Shown piece after piece: positions 11,083 through 22,441 of a stretch of 64,000 nucleotides of DNA. The position numbers and the translations under genes are program-made. The stretch covers positions 62,001 through 126,000 of the forward strand of contig LSRX01000666.1 of assembly GCA_001939145.1 (NCBI GenBank). Reading direction: 5' to 3'. Positions within the stretch are counted from its first letter, which is position 1; the number at the start of each line of letters is the position of its first letter. The stretch comes from Symbiodinium microadriaticum (Eukaryota; Sar; Dinophyceae; Suessiales; Symbiodiniaceae). Below the pieces are notes generated by a model that was not told where the DNA came from, did no database searches, and saw only the letters and a list, made by a program, of their open reading frames with translations.

Positions 11083-14000
11083 CTTCGTTTAAAGCCCCTG
11101 CGTGTCTCCAGGCATGGCTATGGCTTCATTGCCTGTCAAGATGTACATAGGACACGCTGCTTGCGACACAAGACAACTGCAGTATCGTCGCATCACGCTG
11201 AGTTCGTGGGGCAGGATCTACGGTCGAGACACATACGTCCCGAAGGATCGGATCACATGTTGCTTGCATGCCCACTGCGGGGGGGACTTCCGTTTCACCA
11301 GGACCTCGTTCCTGAGGACATCAAGGCACATCTTGCCAATGAAGTGGAGCGAGTGGTACGGTGTCATTCGTGATGAGATTCTGCAAGGTATTGGACAGAG
11401 CCGGCTGCCCTGCTTCTGCTTTTTGAGCTTGTTTCGCTGCCGATGTTGCTGAGCGGCTGATAGTGTCTACCTCCACTCAGCGGAGGTGATTTTCAAAATT
11501 GGCCTTAGCAAGAAGGGCCACCCGCAGGCTCGGGAGAGTCTCCGGAGTCTTCTGGCCAGCAAGAGGGCCAGCCGCAGGTAACGCAGATAAGACGAGCTGC
11601 GGTCTGAGAGAGTTGCTGTGGCCGCAGATCTCAGTAGCCATGTAGATCCATGTAGCCTCTGAAAGCCCACATCTCACTGACAAAGACAGCGTCTTTCCGT
11701 TCTCGCCTGGTGGTTGCAAGGCTCCGACTGTACCGGACTCGCCTGAGAGTTGACGCAGCTTTTCCAAGCGGAGAGACTCTGCTCAGCAAGTTTAGAGGAT
11801 CAATGTTCCACGCCTCGGATAGGGGATGTGGCTACAGGCCCTCTTCTCCGCTGTCTTGTTGGTGGGTGTATGAATATCAGCTGGTTGCTGTATGCCGCTG
11901 CCACATCCTCTGTCCTCTGCGTGACGTCTACACGACAAATCGTTTTCTGCAGCCAGCAGCATGGACACATCTCTGTTTTTGCAGCGATGGAAGCTGAAAG
12001 CACGCGGGAGATCTCGGAGACTTGTTGCTGCACAACTTGCAGCCGAACAATCCTCCGCCATGGATGATGTTGAACGCTTTCTTCGTCAACCTGCATACAG
12101 TCCCTCTACCGTGTCGCAAGTGTTTATGTTCAAGCAAAAGATATCCTGCAAAAGCATTCCAGGTGAGGCTGCAGATCTGTCATGAGCCATGAAACATGAA
12201 GCAAGACTCATAAAGGCTAGAAACATCGGGGGCCATCGTGACAATGGCGCCCGCGTCAGCTGGATCCCTGGCACATGCACTGCGAGGCCAGAGTGGCATC
12301 CGGAAAGGCTCTGTCACTGTCCTGCATTGTCATGATATTCCAGGAACCATACAGGGGTCGGAATAGTTAGGAACGAAATCCCCAAAACTACCCATGAAAA
12401 AGAGCATAGAGAAGTGCCGAAGTCCGCCTGATGCAGTCTTGCTGCCGGTCAGCTTCGAGGAGATGGCGCTGCCAAAGCCGGAATCCCTCCTAAGCAAATG
12501 GTTTTTAGATCGCAGGAAATGCAGCAGCGTCCATCATGTTAGGGTATGGCATTGTGATGGCATCTAAGGAGCCTGTCGATGATTTCTGGGTCAAGGACTT
12601 CAATTCGTGCATCGGTCTACCTTTTTCGCTTTGCTTGCTGTGTCTCGTAGCAGGAAACCAAAGGCTACGATCTCAGCCCGTATGCAGACGAGTTGCCGCT
12701 CTGCGAGGTCGGCATCCACGGTCCTCAGAGGGAGCTTCATGATCCTTCATGCAGCATGTGGGTGCTGCAGTGTAGACACATTCTGGCACGAAGGATCTTG
12801 ATCCCGGCATGGTGGGGAATGGTGGCTCGTGCTGGAGCACCTGTCAAGGGTCGGGTGCATCAAGATATGTCTTTGCTGCGAGATGCTTGCGACCTGCAGG
12901 CAGTGCCCAAACGACGTACTGAAGCCTGGGTGAGAAGCTCAAAGCATACATCACTCCGATCGTGCCGGAGTTGTGAGTTATCGAGCACGGGCGAGGTTGG
13001 CTTTCGATTTCGACGAGATCAGACCCGGACATCCAGGAGTCGCGACAGCTTCACCTTTCATTTTGAGCCTAACATTCCTGGCTTCCTGGCATTGCTGGCT
13101 CCGGCCACTTAGAACATCAACAGGTTAGGGCCCACTACACGCACACGTCCTTGATAAAGGTCGGCGACATGCTCGACCGCAAACAGTCGCTCACACTGTT
13201 TCAAACCTCGAGATGACATGGAAAGTCATTTGTGGCCACTGGCCGGCTTAGAGTTCAGCAAACAAACATGCAGTCAGTGCCACTGCCTGCTGTTGCATGC
13301 CAGTATTGTTGTCATGTATGGACTAGGTCCTGAGCCAGATTGACGACACTCATTGGATTCCATGCCTGTCACATACGTCCGCTGGGATCTAAATCTATGC
13401 TGCAAGACAAGACTAGGATTCAGCATGCAGGATGCACCTCCCATTTCGAGTGTGTCGGAAATTTCGTCCAAGCCTTATCAAAATCAAGGGACCTGCATGT
13501 CATTGCTTGTTAAATTGCAGCTGTACAGATCTTACTCTGAGAGTCACGGCTGAGGATCGGGTGCTTTGCCATGCTGTGCGGGCAATGGATGCCCTGGGCT
13601 TGATACCGCAAAGCCAGTTTGGCTCGTGGAGTGTCCTGACAACGAGAGGAAGATGCACTGGAAAACTTCGGAACCAGGGCAGAGATAGAGGCCTGTCCAG
13701 CTGTTTTTTGCCGACCCTTGCTTGTTGAGTGAAGCGAAAGATTCTGATACAGATGGTCGAATTGTTCCACACTCTTTTATATATTTTCAGATTTAGCTAC
13801 TGTATCTGCGCAGGACTCGATTCCGGACGTGGGGGACGTGGTGCCCTCCATGTTGCCCGTATTTGCATGTGCCGGCCTTACTTGCGAAGAATGTGCGCGC
13901 CATTTCAGCGATTCCCGAAGAGAGAGACTCCGAGGAGCACCCCGCACTTGCAATTGGCTAAAGAAGCGCGCAATCCCGGGAAGCGTGGCCTCACTTCTTA

Positions 14001-15068
14001 GGGTCGCTCTGGCACGGGAATAGGGGAACAGAGAACAGACTGGTCAGCCCCCACTTAATTCGATCTTCATGGAGCATCAATTGCACGCATTAGAGGCCGG
14101 TATGCAGAGAAGATGGCTTCCCAGCAACACTATTATCACGATTCCAACGAGGACGCCCAGACACCGGGCACTCACCGCCCCCACCTGCCCCACTGCCAAT
14201 GCGACACTTGACGCGCAAGATCCACGGGTGTTAGCGTCCGTCGTGCGAAAAAGTCTGCTCCTTGCACAGACATGAACGAAGCATCGGCAGGTTGGATTTC
14301 GAGCATGTGTACGAGCAAAGTCGAAACCAACGCCTCACGGCTCACGCGGCCTGTTTCTACGAACATCCACTTTGCTCCTCTGCCGTCACTCAACAAGCAC
14401 TCGGAGCGCGTTCCGTTTCGGGTGCAAGAGTGGTCAATCCGCAAGTATTTGGGGCTGCGGGATCCTGCTGATGTCGGATGAAATTATTTGGAACCTTCTT
14501 CACCTCGATCCCAAAATCCGAAACGAGCCAAGGCAAACAGGAAATAGCTCACATGCCGGGTGGATGCGAGCTGCCCTTCAGGGCTCTGGTTGCAACGTCT
14601 CATGCGTTTCATTATTGACTGAGGGTTTCCGCGCCTGCCGACAGGGAGGCGCAGGTCCGGTACGGTTCTCGGTCCTTCTGGTGCTTGGAATCTGATCCTG
14701 TGATCCTCCCTGGCCAAGGCTCGGACTTTCTCTGAGAGATCAGCCGCAGAATGAGCCAAAGTAAAGCTTCTTCTGCGAGGCTTTCTTTTCAGCTAAAACT
14801 GCTGCGCGGGCCCCCCAAAAAGATCCAAAAAGCGTCTAGTGGATGCCAGCCGGGCCAGCCGGGTGATGCCCTTCGCACCCACGTGACCCTGTTATAACCT
14901 CGGGACCCAGAGAAGTCTGTGCAGCCGCGCTGCTCGAAGAGCCGGCGCCTGCATCTGGACTGCGCGGCCGCGCGACCACCACAGAAGCCTCCCAGGCTTC
15001 TCTGCCGCTTTTCGTGCCATTCCTGACGTCTCGCACGCGTTCCTTAGGCTTCCATGGCCCAGGACAAG
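11083..15068. other. gene-poor stretch
   Basis: Only short, mutually overlapping frames on both strands. No domain, long repeat or RNA gene was recognised. Confidence 0.5.
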
Positions 15069-15284
15069 CTAGTGAAGGAGGCACGTCTTGCATAATCTTG
15101 CATATTCTTTAATGCGCTCGCGGTAGTGTTCGTACCCGGGCCCCGGATTGCTATGTCGTCGCCTTGAAGGTACATTCTTCACCAGCTCCTGTTCGTGCAC
15201 CCACTCCTTGCCGATCCTTGTCTGGCCTGCTCCGAAGAAGTCGAGATGCTTCAGGCGTTCGCCTCTGAGGACGTGCGGCTGCAC
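15069..15284 (-). CDS. possible exon of unknown protein, minus strand
   Basis: 72-codon frame rich in charged residues (for example RIGKEWVHEQELVKNVPSRR and YEHYRERIKEYARLCK). The composition is protein-like, but there is no homology and an alternative plus-strand frame covers the same bases. Confidence 0.22.
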   Translation of the reverse strand: MQPHVLRGERLKHLDFFGAGQTRIGKEWVHEQELVKNVPSRRRHSNPGPGYEHYRERIKEYARLCKTCLLH

Positions 15285-15699
15285 CTCGGGCGAATTGTCC
15301 AGATTCTAAGGCGTGGACTCGCAGCCCTCCACTCGGGGCCATGGAAATCATCAAGATCCCATGCAGACGCAGGCCACTGAATGAAGAAAGTGTGGCACAT
15401 CAGTTTGCAACATTCACAAGAACTCGATGTGAACCCGGATGAGCATTATGCTCGCACTCGCTAGGCAGTAGAGTCTTTGTTTCGTAGAATTGCCACTGCT
15501 TAGTCTTGCAGGCCGAAGGGGGTGTGAGAGGCAGCTGCCCGCCGTTTGCCCAGGGTGTGTCCGAGGCACTGTGTGTTTATTTCGCACGGCTCCGACCAGG
15601 CATCGTCATGCAGCTATCCTCAGCGTTAAAGCTCAGCAGCCATTGCATCATGTCTGCCTGACGCACGACCTGCCACCGCACCACGACCACGGCTGCTAT

Positions 15700-15734
15700 T
15701 GCTCCTCCTCCTCCTCCTCCTCCTCCTCCTCCGC

Positions 15735-15783
<49 letters not shown>

Positions 15784-15799
15784 CTTACCTACTACTTAC

Positions 15800-15850
<51 letters not shown>

Positions 15851-16070
15851 ATACTACTACCACAACAACAACAACTACAACTACATTTACAACTACAACA
15901 ACAACAACAACTACTACTACTACTACTACTACTACTACTGCTACTGCTACTGCTACTGCTACTGCTACTGCTACTGCTACTGCTACTGCTACTGCTACTG
16001 CTACTGCTACTGCTACTGCCACTGCTACTGCTACTGCTACTGCTAATGCTACTGCTACTGCTACTTCTTC
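15700..16070. repeat. compound trinucleotide microsatellite (TCC, TAC, ACA, TGC/TAC)
   Basis: Successive blocks of TCC, TAC, interrupted ACT/ACA and alternating ACT-GCT units cover almost 370 bp. The long frames here that read as poly-Ser, poly-Tyr, poly-Thr or poly-Val are consequences of the repeat, not genes. Confidence 0.95.
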
Positions 16071-17114
16071 CACTCCTTCTACTAGTACCATCCTGACCAC
16101 CACACTACTAGCACCTCTATCACCGCTACCGCCTTCACCAACAGTACCATCACTGCCAACGACCACAACAGCAATAGTGTGGCCACGGTACGGCCTCTGC
16201 CGAGCCCCATGGCACCACGTTTGTGTTCATAGACTTCGGCAATTTGTACTTCATGGGAGCTGCCGAAGGCGTACGCAGGTGCTTTGGCTTACCCCTCAAG
16301 AAATCCAGTGATGTAAGTTCAATGTCATGTAAAAAGTCATAGACCCAGAGACCTAGAGCGTAGTGCAGAGGATCGCCAGCCCGTCGGCTCCCTTTGAAAA
16401 GGCCGCGCATGAGCTTCCGGGGCGTTGACGACACTCGGGAGTTGGAATCGCTGGCAGAGGCTCGCAGATCAGGAAGGGAGTATCGTGAAAAAGCTCGCCA
16501 CGGATGCTGTGATTGACGGCAGGCATGTGCTTCTTGCAATCCGGGCCTGAGCATGTCGAAACTTCCTTCTAGTTCCATTGCCAGGATGGTGAAGCAGGCC
16601 ACGACGCGAAGACCCACGACCAGGCGATGGGACTTTCACCTGGCGCCTGTGAGCTTTTCGGACGGAGGGAGGGCCGGATGAGTGTGTAATGCTTGGCCGG
16701 TGAGCAGTCTACTAAATTGCTCGGTGGCAGCTGAAGGCTGGAAGTAGGCTGAGAAGATGCCAAACTTACATACCATAGAGACCATGGGGTTCATTCAAAA
16801 ATGGAAAAACGCTACAAATCTCAGCTTGCACCAAAGTAGACAGTGGATATTTCAGTCGGAAAGTGCTGTGCTCGATATGGGACGAGGTCGTGGGCTCGTC
16901 ACCACGTACTTCCTCTCAGGGATTGGAGTTTCCCACTTGCTCATCGCCGCCATTTGCTAAATTCATTTGGGCTTTTCGGCTCCGCTCCCGCAACACCCAT
17001 CGTTGCAGGGGTCGGGTTTCGCAACCATTTCCCAGCAGGCTCTTGGCCTTCCTACTCAACTGTTTTAGGTGTTCACATCGTGGCCCAAGCTGTAGTTCTG
17101 CCGAGTTTCCATGA

Positions 17115-20100
17115 GTGAAGGTCAGCAACTTGAACGGTGAGTACCTCAACATATTTCTGCTGCTTGTGCTCTATACCCTCCAGGTAGGAGTGCTGAGGAT
17201 GAGAGCGCCAGTAATTGCGTGGTCCTGCCTTCGACCATGTGAAGGGAATTCCGATGGGCCTATCCGGCGTCGTGCCGTTGATCCTCAAGGACAAAGACAA
17301 CCGTAACCTGCTGCAGTTGCCTTTTGAAGATGCGATCTAGGCTGGTGAAGTGCTCTGACGTCAGGCGCTTGAACACAATGCTGGTAGCTTCACAGCGGTC
17401 TGACAGACAACGAGTCTGCATGTGAATGTACTTCGGAATGGTTGAGATGAGTCATGAGAATCGCCATGATGCTTGCCTAGACAGTCACGCTGCCTCAGGA
17501 GCAACATGTGTCGTTTGCCGAGCTGGGGACCTTCTCTCTAAACTCCTATCCCTTCAGTGTGGAGCTTAGCAGAAAAGGCAGCGCCTCAGCTCTCTGCCGC
17601 AGCCTGAGTCCAGGCCTAAAGCTGCTGTGGGCCCCGGTGGTGGACGCGGTCTACTCGTCCAGACTCGGGAGAAGGCGAAAACTGAGTTCTCGTCCTCGAG
17701 AGCGCTTCAAAGAACACTTTGTCATCCTGCCCGCGCAGTCACGCCATCGACCCAGCCCTCCTTCGCTCCTTCACCTCTAGCTCCCTCGCAGTGGCTTGTG
17801 CTTGCACGCTCGCGCTCGCTTTGTGCTCGCATTTGTCAAAACATTACAACGACAGGGCCTCCGCAGTAATTCTCGTCGTTCCCGCCATTCCGCGGGCCAG
17901 AAACTCCGCTTTAGCAACTATTTGTCAACAGCAATGAAAGCAACCCCAATTTCTGAAAGCACTTGTTGATGTGAGACATTGCTTTCGATTTGCTGCGCGG
18001 TTTCGGTAAGTGGCAGGGGGACCAATTGTGCAGTTTGGTGACTTGCTTGTGGCGCTCTTCGCGGCTCATCTCCGCTCCCGCCCCATCTCTGCTAAGGTGT
18101 TTAGCTCGTGCGAGTGTGCTCGGTTGGCCGCTGTTGGTTTTTTGTCTGTCGGGACATGTCTCCTTGAGCGTTTCCGCGCCACTCATTCTCCCTGTAATTC
18201 ACTCCATGCGTGTTTCAAGCGCTTGGCGATGGCGTCGAGCTGTGCTGGTTCAGGAAGACGTGGCTTCTGCCGACGCAGCTGGCAATAGGATTCGTGAGGC
18301 ACCTAGTGTCCGGAAATCGGGAAATGGGCAAGGCTGGCATCGGAAGCGAGGTCATGATAGTGGTTTCGCAGCGTCTGGATCATCTGCTCTATGCTGCTGG
18401 CCTTGTCTAGAGATTTGAGTTCAAGCGAACACTGTCGGTCGAAGCATGCAACTGTGACGAAACTTGATGCAGGCTGAACGGCCGGATGTTGAATCGCTCA
18501 CGGTCCTTTTCTTCCTGCTGTATTTCCTTTGCGCCACTCAGGCAGCTGCCAAGATGCTTGTGTTTTTCTGCAGTTGAAGTGTCCTTGGCTGCAGGACATC
18601 GCCGTGGATGGATGGGCTCTGACGATGCTGCGAAAAGAGAACGTGGGCTACGCTGCCACGACCAATGCCATGGGACAAACCCTTGGTTATGCCCCCTGGA
18701 CCTGGGCGAGAGAAGGTACTTCTCGTAATCCGCGAAAGCTGAGAGTGCTTGCAAGCTGTGCGCGTAAGGCCATGGGCTTCACTGGCTTCATGGCCCTGGA
18801 GCACTTCAATCTGATAACCCTGTCCGAATTCATGTTTCTGTGGGGAATGGTTTTCATAGTGGCCTGGACAGAACTAAGTCGGCAAAGCCTGAGCCGAAGC
18901 GGAGATCGGAGATCGAGGTAGTGACGATCCTGGTCACGATCCTGAAGTCTGAGGGCTCCATGCTGTCAGAGGATGAGCCGGAAACTTGGAGTCCATGAGA
19001 CCTTCAGAAGGAATCACACCAGGTCTTCTCGAACTTCTCTCAGCTTAGGAGGGCATCGCGACATCCTATGCAAACATGTTCAAGATCCTCCGCCTGCGAC
19101 CGGTTCGTGTCCTGCTGCTGCTTTTGCTTACAATGAAGTTTCCTTTCGCTGTGGCCGACAGCATTGCACCGCTAAAGCTGCAAGAGTATGGAGTCAAGAA
19201 AGAGCACATGGCTTACATCGCATCGGGTATGATGCCGGTGCCTTGCCCGAAGAAAAAGCGGGCTTTGTCTGCCTTGACATGAAGAGTGCCGGCAGCTCCA
19301 TGAGGCACACGGTCCCCCGCTTTGTTGAGGTGTACATCCTGCTCCCAGCAGTCGTCTCGCGCTGGACGACGAACTCCATGCCGTGGGATCTTAGCCTACA
19401 GGCATACCCGTGGAGAATTCTTCTGGCCCAAGACTCAGATGTCAACTTTGCACACCGCACGTGATAGCTTGTTCGCATCGTGGACGCGAGCACATGCGTC
19501 TAGCATATGTCTTGCGACAGCGTGGTTTCCGGTCTTTGCGAGAAGCGGTTCTTCTACAACTCTTCCTGGAAGCTAAAGACGCCCCGACTTCGGCAGCTAC
19601 CACAACAAACCACTTGCACAGGTCCGATTTTGCGTGCACCTCAGCCGTTCACACCCAAGCCCCAAGTCCGAGATGTCTCAAGAAGGAGGACAGGATATGA
19701 CAGGATTGTGCCTGTCTGGGATGTTTCAGAAATCACAAGGGAAGCAACTTGCGAGCTGAATGGAATGCCGGTACATGCGAATCAGCCATTCCTTCTAGCG
19801 GGCACGGGCTGGTTGAACAATCCTGAATCAAATGTTGCAGACTTCGGCATATATGTCCGAGAAATCATACGGCCTGGCCTAGCTTTCGTCTTTTGCTGTC
19901 ACGAGAAAAGGTCCGAAACAGAGGTCCAGGAATCGGAGACACGGATCGGACACGGCGTGAGTACTAGTGGTAAGTCCTGGCAGTAAGGGTCGTCTTGCTT
20001 TGTCTTTCTGATCCCAGTTGGAATTTGACTTCGCTTGCACATCGCACACTCCCCAAAGCAGCTGCTTTGACTTGATCGCTTGAGCATGAAACCCGACCGT

Positions 20101-20819
20101 GGCTGCTGCAGAATCCAGGTTCCTGTGACTGCCATCGTGGTGTCTGCAACGCCGCCCATCGCAGATCGAATTCCATGGGCGTTCTATGCTGTGGTCGTTG
20201 CAGTCTCCCTGTTTGCACAGGCCACATGGCCCAAAAGCACCTTGCCAGCTTGGTAGGCCTGAGTCTAGATGACGCATGCGCTTGACATCTGAGGTTGCAA
20301 GTCAATGCATGTTTGTGTCCACCATGGCATTCTTTGCTCGGATCAGTGATCCTGCGATGGGCGGAACCTACATGACAATGCTCAACACAATGAGCAATCT
20401 GGGAGGCCAGGCCCACTGCAGGAGTGTCTTTCTGGCAAGCCTTCCTGTCGGCTCAGGCATGTGGCCAGGCACCGTCACGCTGAAGCTGATCGATTTTGCC
20501 ACATGTATGTCGGACCGATGTGTGGTCAAAGCTGACGGTTTCTCAGTTGCAGCTTGAACACAGCAACGTTGTGATCTCACCGGCTGCCACCCGCCCAAGC
20601 GGCGAACGCCCACGCAAAAAGACGTCAAGCTGAGGCTTCTACGTCATGTCAGGCCAGAAGCGACAGAGCAGATGCAGCTGAGATCCTTTGACTTGACTTT
20701 GCTTGTGTGCTAGCTGCCTCACAGGAATTAGTTTCATCTACGGGATTGGATGGTGTCTGCTGGCTGCTGGGAATGCTCGGCGAGTGCAGCAACTCAAGCT
20801 GAGCGACTGGAAAGTTTGA
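17115..20819 (+). CDS. acetyl-CoA transporter (SLC33A1/AT-1 family)
   Basis: Multi-pass carrier that in other eukaryotes moves acetyl-CoA into the ER lumen for lysine acetylation. Exons read collinearly with the family: NIFLLLVLYTLQ to 17183; GIPMGLSGVVPLILK 17245-17289; EQHVSFAELGTF 17499-17556; LKLLWAPVVDAVYSSRLGRR 17614-17674; KTWLLPTQLAIG 18254-18332; TVLFFLLYFLCATQ 18473-18541; DIAVDGWALTML..ENVGYA..GQTLGY 18595-18690; GFMALE..LITLSEF 18769-18917; 19049-19237; ILLPAVVSRW from 19330; 20119-20220; SDPAMGGTYMTMLNTMSNLGG 20294-20405; 20457-20537; C-terminus GIGWCLLAAGN..WKV 20725-20819. Donors include GT, GC and one GA (17290). The 5' exon and the exon after 19330 are incompletely defined. 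A one-base frame change is implied within exon 18769-18917. Confidence 0.9.
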
Positions 20820-21308
20820 CAAAGCTGCTTAAAAACAGAGCAGATTTTGCAAGCGCCGCCAGACTCTGGAGCGACACATCAAAACACATTCAAATCCTGC
20901 AGAAGCATTCACCCTTCGTCTTAAGGCCCGGGAAGCGAAAGCGAGGCCTGGGTTGGTGTGGGATTGGGATCCCCTGATTCCTCCATGCAGAGAGCATTCG
21001 GACATGGTCTGTGAAGGTTCCAATACAACGGCGGTGCGTTGCAAGACGGAGGCAGAAGATGCAGGAAGTCCCCTTCGGTGAGTTTGGGTTTCTGTGTTGA
21101 CATGTTGACATCATGAGGGGACCGGAGATGCATGCCAAAGCGTTGGAGCAGAGTAGGTTCTATCACCTATCTTTCCCCAGCGAAGAGAGTTCAAGGCACC
21201 ATTGAACAACAGAGGCTCCTGCCATTGCGCAACACTCCATTCGAGAGACTTCTGTAGACGTCTATATGCATGCCATTCTTTTGTTCTCCTGCAATTGCTC
21301 TAGGGAAT

Positions 21309-21482
21309 GTTGTGCAGGCTGTTGATGCACGGCAGGTTGCTCAGCGCACACGTCGCCGTCTCAGTCTTGAGTCTTAAGTGGTGACTGCTCCCCTGTCTGC
21401 AACCTTGCTAGCTGCGTGGCAGGAGCGAAGAGGGTAAAGGCCGAGCTGGTTTCCGTGATGACCTTATCAAGACTTTTGACAA
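21309..21482. repeat. diverged tandem duplication, copy 1
   Basis: Shares with 21517-21675 a collinear series: caggctgttgat-cg-cag, ttgc-cag/gaa, catctcagtc-like, ctagctgcgtggcaggag-gaagag, aa-gccgagc-ggtttc-g--atgacct. Offset about 208 bp. No frame is conserved. Confidence 0.65.
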
Positions 21483-21516
21483 CTACCCACCTCTGTTTGC
21501 ACCAGGGTCACTAGGA

Positions 21517-21675
21517 CCTGTCGCACAGGCTGCTGATACGCAGCAGATTGCCGAACTTACCAGTACTCATCTCAGTCCCTGGCCAATGCTTTGCGGTTGC
21601 CGTGCTACCTTCCCGGCAGGAGAGAAGAGTGCAAAGTCCGAGCCGGTTTCTGCTATGACCTGAGCAACTTTTGAA
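21517..21675. repeat. diverged tandem duplication, copy 2
   Basis: Second, more eroded copy of the 21309-21482 unit in the same orientation. Confidence 0.65.
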
Positions 21676-21865
21676 CTACTGTGAACACTTGCAGCAAATG
21701 CCTTCGGTTCACTGAAGTTCACTGCAGGTGCAAACCCATGCCCGTACTGCAGTTGTCGCAATAGACGAGTTCCGAGAGGCGTCTTCGTCACGCTGGAAAC
21801 CGAAGAGCATCGATGTGCAGATCCGCACACCATGTGCCTCAAAAACGATCCTCTTTTGCACTCAG

Positions 21866-22092
21866 GTCGCCCTCAGAGAGCTCGACTTCCGGTGCCGCGG
21901 GCCTCGGGGGAGGTGACGAGGGTGGCCCCGGTGTTCCGCAGGTGCTCCGCTCCTGGTGCAACGAGCGCGTGGTCTACGAACGCTTGCCCGGATCCAGCCT
22001 GCCAACGGTCAGCGCGTTTCTCGCCGCCTTATGTGCAAAAACTGGCATGCAGCATGCGAGAGCAAGCGGCGGCAAGCGGGCACCCACACCAG
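21866..22092 (+). CDS. orphan exon, Gly/Ser-rich then globular segment
   Basis: An exon of about 75 codons bounded by a good acceptor (gcactcag before 21866) and a consensus donor (CCAG|GTGTGAG after 22092). It encodes a Ser/Gly-rich linker (GAAGLGGGDEGG) and a more globular part (VLRSWCNERVVYERLPGSSL). No family recognised. It could be the upstream part of the carotenoid oxygenase gene that follows, or the end of a separate gene. Confidence 0.45.
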
Positions 22093-22441
22093 GTGTGAGT
22101 TTGTCCAGACGGCCAGTGTCAAGGCCAGCACCGCGAAGGCCAGCGCGGTCAAGGATTTGAGCCTTGCATTACCTTGCGGGGTCTCTCGTGTCTTATCTAT
22201 GCAATCTCGTTCATGAGAAATTAGTCATGTTTTAGCTCCCTCCCCACGTAGGCCTCCTAAACAGTCTCTTGCATCATGTACATCCCACAGGCTAGTTTGT
22301 AAGAGCTGCACACGCTTTAAGCACCTGTGCAGGCATTCTTGTGATTGTCAGCATTTCCCCCTTCGAACATTTCACGAGACTGCAGCAGTCACAGGATCAA
22401 CAAGGCATGTCTCTTGACTGCGTGGGAACGCCATTCTTGAA

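Noticed and set aside
15490-16311. 273-codon frame of poly-Ser, Tyr, Thr and Ala
   Set aside because: Produced by the compound trinucleotide microsatellite.
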